From contig JAQFVV010012405.1 in NCBI GenBank assembly GCA_028023455.1, positions 8,289,291 to 8,353,290 of the forward strand: a stretch of DNA of 64,000 nt, in the 5' to 3' direction. The DNA comes from Epiperipatus broadwayi. Lineage: Eukaryota; Onychophora; Udeonychophora; Euonychophora; Peripatidae. The notes beneath the pieces are model-generated. The model saw only the letters and a program-made list of their open reading frames with translations. It had not been told where the DNA came from and did no database searches. Below, in pieces: positions 51,955-63,885 of the stretch (positions are counted from its first letter, which is position 1; each line of letters opens with the position of its first letter). The position numbers and the translations under genes were made by a program.

Positions 51955-52542
51955 TCATCATCATCAACCATTATCCATCCACTGCAGGATGAAGGTCTCT
52001 TCAAGTTCAATCCATCTTCTCTGACCTCTAGTCTCTCTTCACCACATTATCCCTGCACACGTTTTTATTTCATTCACCCATCTCAGATATGATCTCTTTG
52101 TGGGTTTTTTTACAATCTCTTGAAATCCAGCTTAATATTTCAATTATCCATCTGTTATCATCTCTTTTAGAAATATTTCCAGCCCAATTTTACTTCAGTC
52201 TTTTAATCTTTTCAATGATGTACCTCTTTGTTCTCTTACCCATGTATTGTGTTTTCAATCTCTTCTTGTTACTCCTGATACACATCTCTCCATACTTCTT
52301 TGAGGCATGTGAAGTCTTTGTATTGCTCTTTGATTAAGTATCCAAGTCTCAGATCCATATGTAAGAACTGGTAAAATGCATTTATTAAAAACCTTTCTTC
52401 TCAAACACATGGGCATGTTTCCTTTTAATATTAAGTTATTTCTATCAAAAGCACTCCAAAAATAAGAATATATATATATTAAATCATCCCACATGATTAA
52501 GAAATCCAGTACTGCTCCCTGTGAACTAATATATAAATACAT
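51955..52542 (-). pseudogene. LINE reverse transcriptase C-terminal half and 3' end (family 1)
   Basis: An open minus-strand frame (52542-52255) encodes AFDRNNLILKGNMPMCLRRK followed by FNKCILPVLTYGSETW and a SMERCVSGVTRRD segment, the diagnostic C-terminal reverse transcriptase block. The downstream sequence decays through WAGNISKRDDNRW-like sequence to the CTGCAGTGGATGG end and ATGATGATG tail at 51955. Confidence 0.78.
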
Positions 52543-52544
52543 TA

Positions 52545-55470
52545 GAGTTCGTATATCAAAATATATATATATAATCAGTTATATAACTTATTACAATTCC
52601 AAAATAATTTTTAACTTTTTTATAGCAATGTAGTTCAATAATAAACACATAACATTGTGTATACTAAGAAAAACTTATTTATTGGTTTTAACATAATACG
52701 CTAACTTTTTACGACAATATGTTAAGCACACTTTCGATTAACTTGTACTCGTAATCATAGCAATAGCAGCAGTTCAAGAGAATTATATGATTTATAGAAG
52801 TGGTTATTTTCAGTATGTTGATTATACAATGTAAATGAGTTGATTTACATAAGCCACTTTTTTGAGTGAGAATGATTACAAGTTAGTTGAAAGCATGCTT
52901 AGCATATTATGTCAATAGATAATATTATTGATTAATTTATTATAATAAAAAGCTGAAACTTATAAAACTGATTGAATACCTTTTTTTTTCAAAATCCTTA
53001 GTTTTTTACTTTTTTCCTAATTCGATGTTTACAAATTTAAGCAAAGTCATCTAAATAGAAACTGATAAAATGAAAATATTTAAAATTAATCTTTTTTATA
53101 CAATTTAGCAAATAATGAAAAATAACTAAGCAGTTTTAAGTGAAAAAAATTAGATATAACTTATTTAAAAATAATTTAGGAGTGAAAATTGCTTGTAAAA
53201 TTAAAAAAAAATTAAGTTTATTTTGATAGTGCTACTTAATTATAAAGAAATTTTGCATTGTATATGGAAAAAAATAGTCAGGTTCTTTTCATATGGTTAT
53301 TGTAAAAGTGGCCAAAGTTTAGATGATCCACCAACATTCTTTTCTTTTTTTGTTAACATTTTGAGAACAAATGTTATGTATGGAATTGCAAACTATACTT
53401 TGTATATACAGTGGATCTCAGTGAAGAAATGACTGTTTTTCTTTTGAAACTTCATGCAGTTCTGTTTCTGAATCAATGCATGTATTATATAGTGATATAG
53501 TTTAGCTATTCACCACAGAAAATTTTAAGTGCTAGTATGTCTCGTTCATGAATTACAACCTAAAATGTGATAATGTGTTTGTACTATACCTGTTCTGATT
53601 AGAGCTCTATATTACAGTATATATAAAAAAGAAAAAAAAAATATTGATCTTTTTTAATTTCATTTGACTTGATTTACAGATAATGGAGGTGTTGAATTAT
53701 AAATGTTAACTAGGTAACTATGGCTACCTAATATTTGAAAATAACATCATTATTTATTATTAATAAATATCAAATTATAAATTGGTTCTGATCAAGTTTA
53801 GGAAAAATTATAAATAAATGAATAAATAAATCAATAGTGGAAAATAATTAAGTGAATCATAAAATGAACCACTTGAATAAAATCATTATTATTATTACGT
53901 GTCCATTTTGTTACTACATTCACAATAACAATTTACTTATTACAAAATTAAATATTTGATTTTTCATATATGTTTGTTTATTTATTAGTTTAGTGGGGAT
54001 ATATTAAAAATATATATATATTAAAAATATATATTCATTAGAAGGTACAGAAAATGTCATGTGAATTCTTTGGTTTTAGTTAAAATGAAAAATAATATTG
54101 AAATTGTAAAACAAGATTTTTTTTATTGTATCAAATGTTTTCTAAAAGTCTTCATTTTTATTTGCTGTAAAAACAATTTTTGTATACCAAAGACTGACCA
54201 TTGATTGTGATTGAAGAGTTACCGTAGCAATACTGATATCAGCAAAAATATGTTATAAATAGAATTGAAATGCCTTAACTCTAGTTCTTATAACTTTTAT
54301 CATTGTCCAGAACTGATGCTTTTACATTTGTCTTTAAAAATTATCAATTTTATTTTAAAAGTGATTAATTTATAAAATAATGGAAGAATAAAGAATTAAA
54401 CAGTCTGTCCATTCAGTTGAGGGCAGTTCATTGATAGAATTCCAAGGGAAATGGTAGAATGTATTATAAAAGAAGGAAGAAAAAAACCCATCAAAATTTG
54501 ATGTATTGCAAGTAAGCTATAAAATATTCCATTATTAAAATTTGGGATTTCATCTAAATATTTGTGATGAATACAAAAACCTCATGATATATGAAATTTA
54601 CAACATCAATTAATTGAATTTCTATGTGATATTAAGCAATTAAAATTTCTCTTTATTTACCTGGAAAAAATGCTAGCATTTATTATTCATTTGGACCATA
54701 ACTGAATTTCATCAATGGAAGAACATCTCATCATATATCATTGCAAATAAAAGAAGAATACCAGTGGTGTATAGTGCTGCCTTATCTAACTAACTACTCT
54801 TTATAAAATAAATTGGACATGTATTTAAATGAAAAGGAAAGATATTGGAATAAAGATCCTTGATTATTATTATTATTCATGCTTGTCTCTTCTCTACTTT
54901 AAGAAGAATTGTTTCTCTGTATTGCAATCAGAGACAAGGAAACCAGGAGCGATAATGGTACAGTGGATCAAAGGAAAAATGAGAGTTTTAACTTATGTGA
55001 TATGATATCTGTGTGTAGATTTTTCATTTAAAAAATGTATGTTTAATATAGAATCAAATAATATGTATATATTATTATATGATAGGCTATCCACACAATA
55101 AAAGTTGGAGAGATTTTTTTTTTAGTTTAAACTCTTATCTGATGATATAAATTAATTCCCGATTCAATATTTTCAAATATTTATTTGATTTTAATTTAAA
55201 ATTTAACTTAGGAACATTTGTATGGAAGAGTTTAAATACAATCAATTTTATGTTAGTTCACTTATTTATAACCCATATCAATAGATGAATAAAGTCAATT
55301 TTATTTAGTCATATTTTTGATTATATATTTTATTTAAAGACTGGGAAGATATCTTGAAATTTCTCCAATAATTTTTATGGTCCATTGTTCTATATCATAT
55401 TTTGTGAACCATATATATTTATTTATCATTCGTATACAGTAATAGATGATCAAATTAATTATATATGTCA
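52545..55470. other. No gene recognised
   Basis: AT-rich and low in repeats. A 69-codon open frame at 53223-53432 is probably chance. Confidence 0.4.
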
Positions 55471-55471
55471 A

Positions 55472-55579
55472 GCATTGGTGGTCGAGAGGTCAGCGACAAC
55501 TGCTTTGCTTTACAAGCGGTTGTCCCGGATTAGCAGGTTCACTTCCTGGCTGATGCTATGACACATGAGAAAAAAAAAC
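55472..55579 (+). mobile_element. tRNA-derived SINE (family A)
   Basis: GCATTGGTGGTCGAGAGGTC (box A) is followed by an anticodon-arm-like segment, box B-like GGTTCACTTCC, GATGCTATGACACATGAG and an A-run. AATTATATAT flanks it at 55457-55466 and 55580-55589, a probable 10-bp target-site duplication, though AT-rich sequence weakens that evidence. Confidence 0.72.
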
Positions 55580-56345
55580 AATTATATATAATATTAGAAA
55601 GAAATAATATTTGTATTTCTTAACTGGCTACGATTTTAGTCAATTGAATTCATCATTTATTTTATTTTTATTACTATCACTATTAATTCTTATTCTAAAT
55701 TATTAAATTTAAATGAAATCTGATAAACTTGACTAATTACTTTTTTTAAGTTTCTAATGTAATTTTTGATAGTTAAATCTTAATCTAAGATCAAACCAAT
55801 GTCGGTAAGTGAAATAGAGTTATATACAGGTATATTTTATTATACCTAATTAGCCTAATTAAGTATAATTGGATATAAATTTTATATTGTCATTACATTG
55901 AAATAGCTGTTTATTTTATGTGAGTTAATATCAGTTGTATAAATAATTTCATTAGTTCATGGTTAATTATTAAGAACTTATCTTGTTCAGTTATAAAGAT
56001 CGTGATAGATTTTGTCCTGTCTTTAGTCAGAATGATTTGCCTTAATTATCTTTAAACTTTATTAACTACTAAATCTTAATATTTATTTTTGACTGAAAAT
56101 ACCTACCAATTATTATTTTATATAGTTTAATTGTCGAAAAATCCATTTTAATACGATTGACTGGAAATGTAAAATAGATGGATAGAATTAATTGATTATG
56201 ATTCAGTAAATATCCAATAGAAACCTACTGTATGTTTGATATAATGATATGATTGGATATTATAAATGCAAAGTTATTGAATAGATTCACTGATAATATG
56301 TTCTTATCATTTCATTTTGATATATAACTTAAGCAATAATATAAA

Positions 56346-56440
56346 GTTGTAATTATAAATTTATTAAACGCACATTGATTACGTAAGTAATATTTACTGA
56401 GGCTATAACCTCGATAATATGCGTATAAAATGCGATAGTA
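56346..56440. repeat. Second copy of the flank and left arm of the 28205 hairpin element
   Basis: About 95 bp align with 28206-28301: TTGTAATTATAAATTTATT, AACGCACATTGATTACG, TAAGTAATATTTACT, GAGGC.ATAACC, then ATGCG...AAAATGCGA. The right arm is missing, so this is either a half copy or a decayed hairpin. It shows that the 28205 hairpin belongs to a dispersed family. Confidence 0.65.
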
Positions 56441-57084
56441 GTATATATTGATGTAAGTATAGTATAGATAAGTTGATATTATTTAACATTTTAGTAAACT
56501 TAATATAAAACTAATTAATGGTTTATTTTTATTTAAATATTATAGATATTATAGGTTTATAAAACATTCTCTAAATCTTATGATAACCATTTATAAACTA
56601 GTTTATTTAGTTAGGGAATGTCATTAAATTTTATCATAAGTTTACATTATTATATGTAAAATTTGATTAGCAAAGTATATCAGAACTTAGTTATTTATTG
56701 ATTTGATTTCGATTTCTTTCAATTACAAATTAAATGGATATCTTAGGATAATGATATATGATTTCACTGCTTATTGTAGTTTTGTTTTCGGATAATGAAT
56801 AGATTTGGTGATATCTGAAGTGATTATCTTGTTTATTTTCTTTTGTTTTAAATGCTATCTGAATTAATTAGGTTTTAATAAAGATTGTCATCAGTATTTT
56901 AATTTAGTGTAGTGGACAATCTAAATAGTTATTTATTGGAAACATTGTTATTGTATAGTGTAACTAACGACTGAGCTAGATAATTTTAGAAAGGTCATAA
57001 TAGAGTTATTATTTATTGATACATGTTTTGCATTGTTATAAATAATATTTAAACCATAAGGGTATTTCTTCATTATCTTTTATT

Positions 57085-57780
57085 TTATTTTTGTGTCAGT
57101 AATAAAGGGTTGTCTAACACCTGTAGGGCAAATTTCCTTTGTTTCATGACAAATGCTGACCAAACTAATGTAGAGGGATAATGGGGTAGAACATCAATTA
57201 TTATCCCATTACAATACATTAATCCATGATGGACCATAAACTCATATATTGTGTTTCCATGCATGGAATGGTTTGAACTGTGTATAATAGTAAAGTCATA
57301 AGCCACACAAATATTATTAAATGATTTGAAAGATTTAGTTATGGATGAGAGCATTGAGGATGGTAGATGAAAGTATAAACAGGCATATTTTATGCTACAA
57401 CTCGTGAATAGACATTCTAGCACTTATAGTGGTGAGTAATATGCTATGTTACTACATAATGTGTTAATTCATTAATTAGCATTTTAGATAGGTTGGAGAG
57501 AGAAACAAGTCATCTTTTGTAAGGACACACTGTCATGAGTTACAACATACAATGTGTTTATACCTTAACCCATGATAGACAACAAATTAACATATTGTGT
57601 TTCCATGTATGGAATGATTTAAATTGTGTAAAATAGCAAAGCCATGAGTTACAATAATATTTTAAAATGGTTTGCAATAACTGAGGGCATTGAGGATGAT
57701 CCATGAAAGTATAAACAGTCAAATTTTATATCACAATATGATTCCAACATGATAGCTCTTCTAATGGTAAATGGATAACC
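57085..57780. repeat. 346-bp tandem duplication
   Basis: CCATGAT.GACC, ATATTGTGTTTCCATG, TATGGAATG and GAAAGTATAAACAG recur with a 346-bp offset (57224 and 57570). A third partial match to GTTGGAGAGAGAAAC lies at about 57968. A 112-residue minus-strand open frame (57423-57085) covers the first copy. It is broken in the second copy and is probably not a gene. Confidence 0.6.
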
Positions 57781-57782
57781 TG

Positions 57783-57945
57783 TCATCATCACCAACCATT
57801 ATCAATCCACTACAGGATGAAGATCTCTCTAATTTCAATACATCTTTTCCTATCTTTAGCTTCTCTTCTTCACATCACCCCTGCATACTTTCTTATTTCA
57901 TCCATCCATCTCACATGTGGTCTCTTTCTGGGTCTTTGTGCTAAT
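57783..57945 (-). pseudogene. LINE 3' end (family 1)
   Basis: The minus strand reads a decayed RPHVRWMNEIRK-like segment, then the CATCCTGTAGTGGATTG end and ATGATGACAG. It matches the ends at 32880, 51955 and 17850. The small plus-strand reading frame across it is a shadow. Confidence 0.6.
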
Positions 57946-58029
57946 TTAGAAATGGCATTTGAAGTAGGTTGGAAAGAGAACCTGTCATTTTTTGCAGAAA
58001 TACTACATGGTGTAGGTAAAATTGCAAAC

Positions 58030-60780
58030 TTTATGCCTTTATATTTTTATATACATTACAAGTGAGAATTAGTAATGAATAAACTGTTATAAATTTTTAA
58101 TTGTCCAGCCTTTTTCGTAAAAAAACAACAGCAACCAAACTCTGTAAAGCTTATGTTTTTACTACATCATAATATCTGGTGCAAAAGTGTCAAGACAGTG
58201 ATGCTTTACCACCATTTTTATATTTGCATTTTTTAAGGATAAATATTTAACATAGAATTTCAGACATTTTTACTTTTACATTTTGTATATAATTTTCTTG
58301 CATGTTTAATGATTCAACTTTTTCACAAAAGTTTGTACTATGAAAACCATACTACTTGAGCAAATGATTTTGTTACACATATGATGGCCTACATAAAAAT
58401 CTTTCAACCCATTTTAGTACTTAATGATAATTGATATGAATATGACTCGATATTAGAAGCTTTTGCAAAACAATAGCAACGACACATTATTTCCTGTGTT
58501 CTTCCTAGACAAGGGTAGAGAGAGCCAACAGTTGGCATACAACTGAAGCCTCTATAATTTATAGAAACTGGTCTGGTGTTAGGTCTACATAGCAATGGAT
58601 GTGAGTTGTCTTGAGTTCAAAATGTGCATAAAAATTATACTTTACTATTGTATTCATTTTTTAATTGTTATATTTAATGATAAATAAAAAATGTTTATAT
58701 TATAACGGTCGGGGAAGAAGACTATTACACTATCTGCAATACAGGGCACTACTAGGCCATTTGAACCTGGAAAATTTATAATGTAGGCAGATACTTCTTA
58801 AGATTCCATTTTTTTATTTGACCTATATGCTCTAGTCGCTGAGCTGAAGGAGTAGCTGAGATTGATAATATAACTTTTAAAGATATATTTTTAATAAAGA
58901 ACAAAAAATAATCAAATAAGCCACTGCCAGTAATTATCACACAAACATTTATTACACACATATATAATCTTGTGGAATAAATTAATAATGCTTTAATTTG
59001 TTATTAGTAAGTCCACACAAATGGATAGTTTATATAATTTTATTTTAAAATGTTGAGCATAGATAGGCTACATAGATTATGCAATTAAAAATTTTCCAAA
59101 ACATTTAACCTCAGGCTAAAAGTTCATAGCTAAACCAATGCTTGCTTCCTGATATACAGATGCAACCAATGCAATATGAAGATGTTAGCATAAAACCACG
59201 CTGACAGGAATATGTGTCTGCAGCATGATATTATTTAAAAGAAATGATCCACATCAAGTACAGGAACGTGTGTCTGTCTGGCAAAGAAATCATATATATA
59301 AACATTAAAAAAGGAAATGCTTCATATGGAGGGAGAGTGGTCTTGTCATCTTATAATCCCTATCCATAGAGCAAAAGGGAATCAGTGGTGTGGGAAATAC
59401 ATTCATGTTCATTGTAATGTGATGGCTACACCTCTGGGCTATGCATTCATTTGGGATTGGTGCCCTGTATGCTAACATGCTTCACATTACATTGATATAA
59501 ACACCTATACATCTCTCCACTAGCATCGACTCAACTACAAAACAAATAGTCCGAAATTAAACCCCATTAAACTAACATAAACTTTAACAAATCTATGCAG
59601 CCACCTACAGTCAATTTAAATTTAATAAAATTTAGTTAAACAAAAAATTAATGAAAAGAAAAATGGAAATGACTAAAGCAAAGGTTATACATAAAAAAAT
59701 ATTAATAATGGATTTAGAATTCTTTTGATAGGCAGATAAGAGTTCATTAAAAAATATTATTAGATTACTTGTTGAGAGTTTGTTTAAAATATCTAAAAGT
59801 TCATATTGAATATCAGTTCATACTTCCTGTGATAAGTCTTTATGAATCCAACAGATTTCTGCAGATTTATGGAAGTTCATCCTGGTGATCACCTTTTGTA
59901 GATTGTCTTTGAAAGTGAAGCCATTACTTGCCATTTATTCTGTCTGGAACCATCATTGGGAGGCTGCCTCAGCTGGTGCATACAAAGGAGACTAAATCTA
60001 TTGCAAGACTCCTACATCATGGAGTCTGCACTACAGCTGGCTGTCATATATAGATTAATAGTCAGATTAATTACTAAATTCCATTATTTCATCTTTTATA
60101 ATTTCTGGCTTCCTTTATCACAAATTTTATGAATCAATTGAACATGATGTCACTAATCTTATTACTCCTGATGTATTCCTTTCTGACTCATGAGCTTTTT
60201 GCTGCTTGTATTGGTCAATCTGCTTCAGAGCAGGAAACACAATGTTTAATTTTTATCTCTTATCTAGCCTTACAATCATTTAAGTCCCACAAGGGCTAGT
60301 TTGCTTTACATACAATTATATTTCAATCATTTTCATTCACTACGATTTAAACATGATTTTTAAATAGAAATTAATCAACATTTTTTTATTTTTTATATTA
60401 ATTAATCTGTAGATCTTTACTTTTTTTTTTTAATATTTCTGACTTTTAACTACTTCAGCTTCAAGCCGCCATATTGAACTTTTCAAAATACTGGCCTGAT
60501 ACACAATTTTCACAATAACTTCAGTTTGAATTATGTTAGAGCAAAAACAATTACATTGCTAGAAACTAGAAAAACTAAGGAAAACAATAAGCATAAAATA
60601 AATAGTGATAACTATATAAAAAATAAGGAAAAAAAGAAATTTTCACAACCGAAATAATTATTATTTTATTGTTTGTTCATAATTTGGAAATTAACATGAA
60701 CTAAAATGCAAATTACATCTTCAGTGATAATTTCTTTGTATTCCTCACAAAAAAATCTTTCTAAAGATATATAATAAGTC
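58030..60780. other. Unassigned, possibly intronic to the minus-strand gene
   Basis: A weak inverted pair (GTAATGTGATGGC near 59416 and GCTTCACATTAC near 59480) and a CTG/CAG-rich stretch at 59930-60050 look like decayed repeats. A weak tRNA-like box pair lies on the minus strand at 58850-58745. No exon is convincing. Confidence 0.35.
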
Positions 60781-60784
60781 TTAC

Positions 60785-60880
60785 CTGAGATAATCCATAG
60801 CTTTACAATGTCCGAAAATGTTCCTATAAGAGTTCTTCATTTTTATCTTCTACCCCAACTGTTGCAAATTGTCAAGGCGC
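60785..60880 (-). other. Doubtful second exon of the minus-strand gene
   Basis: On the minus strand a pyrimidine-rich acceptor (CTCTTTTCTTCCAG) precedes 96 nt that end in TCAG before GTAAGA. Joined to the first exon (phase 1), it would add about a dozen codons and then stop at TAA inside this segment. All three frames stop here, so it is not an ordinary internal coding exon. The stop lies about 58 nt before the donor, so if spliced it would be a terminal-coding or decay-promoting exon. The splice signals could be chance matches in AT-rich DNA. Confidence 0.25.
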
Positions 60881-61873
60881 CTGGAAGAAAAGAGTTCTCC
60901 CTAATAAAAGATAAAAAATAAAAAAATTAAAATTCTAACAGAATATAAAAATAATGAAGGAAGTGGAAAATTATTACTTACCATTATAAATACAATAAAA
61001 AAATAAAATGTCATCATCATCATCATAGTACAGGTATATGTATATTATAAAAGTGGTGTATATGTATGAATCATGAAAGTTCTGCTAATGGTTATGGGAA
61101 AACTCAAAAGCCTGTTAAACAAGATGCACTATTTTGATTTTAGACTTTGGATAAACCAACCTTGTTTATAACATCATCATCATACTGAATAATCATTGAC
61201 AATACAGAAAACAATTTACAAATTTCTCATTTCAAGAGGCAGACAATGATTACTAAAAAGGTTCTATGGCAGATATTTATATAAAAAATGTTTATATTCT
61301 ACCTCTTCCAAGATACGTCTTCCAGAGAAGCATACCTGTTCATATATGCTAATATAAATATGCAAAATATTTCATCATGCCAGATCTTGTTTACCAATTG
61401 GAAAAAGTAATCAGTAATGAAGCTGAAACAAAATTCTAATAAGGAAGGCAATCAGGCAGTCATATGCCTATAAAGTATAAAATGAAGTTAGTAAAAAAAC
61501 AAGTTAATAAAACAACAAATAAAAACTAAATTAGTAAAACAAAAACGATGAAAACCATGTTAGTAAAACAAAAATTAGTAAAAACAGAAAAAAATTACTG
61601 CATTATATACAATCAATTTGCTAGAGAGGAATAAATTGTAAATAGTCTTGAATCAGTGTGTCAACCATTCATCCATTGTGCTGGTAGCTAAAACAAACCA
61701 ACAAAAAAAAACAATAATAAAAACATTACCTTTCATATATGCTACCTATCACAGAGTAAAAAATCAGTCAGTCATTTTTCTTGAGTGGCATATTTATTAG
61801 TATTTCTTCGATAATAGTTGATAAAAGTTTTTTATCAAATAACATTAAAAAAAATCTAAAATTGAATACTTAC

Positions 61874-62201
61874 CTACTATAGAAAACTTCAAACCTGGAG
61901 TTTTAGTAAAATTCTCTACATTCACAGGTTTGCAGGTTACGTTCGGACACAGATTACTGTTACTAGATGAAGGGCCTGGCCGATTGATATTGTTGGGAAC
62001 ACTTGTTGACGGGCCTGGTGTATTGATATCATCCAGAAAAGCACTCATAGTTTTTTTCTTTTTGGCTGGTAAAGGAGTTTCTTCTTCTGATGACGAAAAA
62101 TATTCTTCAAGATCACTACAACTAACACTATCCTCGGAGTCAAAGGGCTTATATGGGACAAATTCATCACCGCTGGAATAATCCGTATCAGAGGCCATCA
62201 T
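61874..62201 (-). CDS. Probable first coding exon, acidic serine-rich protein of unknown function
   Basis: A minus-strand reading frame opens with tandem ATG ATG at 62201 and runs 109 codons plus one base to a strong donor: exon G at 61874, then GTAAGTATT. The second ATG has a strong context (A at -3, G at +4). The peptide starts MMASDTDYSSGDEFVPYKP and continues through acidic Ser/Asp/Glu runs (residues about 20-42). A KKKK basic patch near residue 50 may be a nuclear localisation signal. A Pro/Gly/Ser/Asn-rich stretch with two P-G-P-S motifs follows. It looks intrinsically disordered. Acidic N-termini like this occur in piggyBac-derived and many nuclear proteins, but no domain identifies the family. 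The upstream DNA holds CpG, NRF1-like and ETS-like motifs, which fits a real promoter. Past the donor the frame continues only nine codons before a stop, so splicing is the better model. Downstream exons are not clear. Confidence 0.62.
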
Positions 62202-62490
62202 GTCCCGTTCATTTATTTTGCGTACTTTTGTTTCCGTTAATCTAACAAATTGTGAAAAAAAATTTTAAAAAAATTGACCTTATTCGCAAAAAAATTAATA
62301 AAAATTTTATTTTTTAACGTACAGAAAAATGGTGACTACCTACGAAAAGAGGAAAAAACGATGAAGAGAATTATGGTATAGGCGCATGCGTAGTCCTTAT
62401 AGTTTTTCCGTAATTTCAAACAGAAAAACGAACTTCAACAAACGAACATTAACGAGCGCAATCGTCGCCGACAAACCGGAAGTAGTTAAA
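62202..62490 (-). promoter_or_regulatory. CpG-containing promoter with NRF1-like and ETS-like sites
   Basis: This stretch upstream of the minus-strand first exon is less AT-rich than its surroundings and holds clustered CpGs (for example GAGCGCAATCGTCGCCG near 62454-62470). GCGCATGCG at 62382-62390 matches the palindromic NRF1 core. CCGGAAGT at 62476-62483 matches the ETS/GABP core. Both are typical of TATA-less housekeeping promoters. A four-codon upstream ORF (ATG at 62212, MNGT then TGA) has a stop that overlaps the main ATG ATG start, which suggests termination-reinitiation or leaky scanning. Factor binding is inferred from motif identity only. Confidence 0.55.
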
Positions 62491-62744
62491 TACTATTTTT
62501 TAAAATAGTTTTCCATCTGTGTGATAATATATATGTTAAATAAGTATTTTAATTTTTCATTTTTAATAAATCAATTTTGTTTTAATTTTAAAATAATGTA
62601 ATGGTATATGTATACTGTTACAATATATTTATTTTTACTTTATCAGGGTATATTATTATATTTCTGATATTTTACTCGAAAATGTTTAATTTCTTTTAAT
62701 TTAAATTTGATTTATTTTGGGGTTTTTTCCACTGTATGAGAGGG

Positions 62745-63400
62745 GGTATCCAAAAATTACCAGAATTTTATAATAATAAATTGTTTATTTATTTTTTAAG
62801 TGTTATAAATTTAATCTCCTTCAAAATACTATTCATTTGATGCAAGGCATTGGTTTAAGTGTGTTTTTTACTTTTTAAAGTAGTCAAGAAACTCTTGTAA
62901 AATTATGCCTTTTAATGCTGGCATTTTTTCCTTCACCACTTCTAAGTTCACACAAAAAAATGAGGCATTTTTTCATTTGAGAGAATAAAAAGAAGTTGCA
63001 CAGAGTGAGATCAAGCAAATACAGCTGATAGATAAACTGTTTTATGCTGAATTTAATTAAAAATTGTTTCACTCATTGTCATGATAAAGTTTGCACTCCT
63101 CTCTTTGCCACAAAATGGGATGTATACATTTTACTGCATCATGCAAGCATTTCAAGACTTGAAATACAATGTGTGATCATTGAGAACTAATTCTGAGAGT
63201 AAAAGGCCATTTGTGTCAAAAAATTAGCATTGTCTTGTTACTGCACTTCATTCAGCACACTTTTTGGAGATATGATTAATTTGACATTTCTATTAAACTT
63301 CTCATAAACTTCTGCTTTTCCCAGAACAGCTTGTTTGCAATCTGTTTCAAGCATTATAATTGTTTTCTCTGTCATTTTTTCTAAAATAAAACAGAATTTC
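62745..63400 (-). pseudogene. Mariner-type transposase relic
   Basis: The minus-strand translation contains LYLLDLTLCNFFLFSQMKK, a worn form of the mariner YSPDLAPCDFFLF catalytic motif; the third acid lies at the SPD position and is shifted by mutation. The C-terminal end, HLNQCLASNEYYFEGD after removing stops, matches the mariner W.KC...G.YFEGD end. A sequence reading GGTATCCAAAAATTACCAG at 62746-62765 is probably near the 3' terminal repeat. The first two catalytic regions are unreadable. Confidence 0.65.
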
Positions 63401-63639
63401 ACCCACCAACTTTTTCAACCATTACAAAAATCGACAAATATGCAAAATTCACTGTGCAGAAACATGTACTACATGTTACCACAATTTCACCTCATGATAT
63501 CATTTGGAAGATTGCAGCAGAAGAGTCCTTGCAAGATGTATGTGGCAGCAGAAGCAAATACAACAACGGGTGCACTTACCAGAGACCAATCCAGATTATT
63601 TTTGGATTTTGCATCACATGTAACTATCCCAGATGTTTG

Positions 63640-63885
63640 GTTTTATATTTTATTGGCAAGTACTATCTTTAGATGTGGTTGTGAAGTATTTTAGAAAGAA
63701 AAGTTTTTGGTGAAAAAAATTAAAAGTCAACATTATAGATATCAAGTAAACAAAAAAACTGACCACCATGTTTTTTATGTGAACGTGTCATTCACAAATA
63801 GGTTTGTATAGTCATAACAAAACTAATTTCTACAGCACTTTTATTCATTTTCTCCTTTCTATCCCATTAGAATGATCATTCTCAT
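63640..63885 (+). pseudogene. LINE 3' end (family 2) with a SRIGLYSH-type finger remnant
   Basis: KYFRKKSF, then a decayed linker and SQIGLYSHNKT at about 63790-63825. This matches the C-terminal S-R-I-G-L-Y-S-H motif seen in LINEs of this type. The upstream part is lost; a mariner relic ends nearby on the other strand. Confidence 0.6.

Noticed and set aside
57085-57423. 112-codon minus-strand open frame as a gene
   Set aside because: The tandem copy 346 bp away breaks the frame, and no start, splice or domain evidence supports translation.
58745-58850. tRNA-derived SINE on the minus strand
   Set aside because: AGCTCAGCGACTAGAGC and AGGTTCAAATGG resemble boxes A and B, but the spacing is about 85 nt and no tail or duplication was found.
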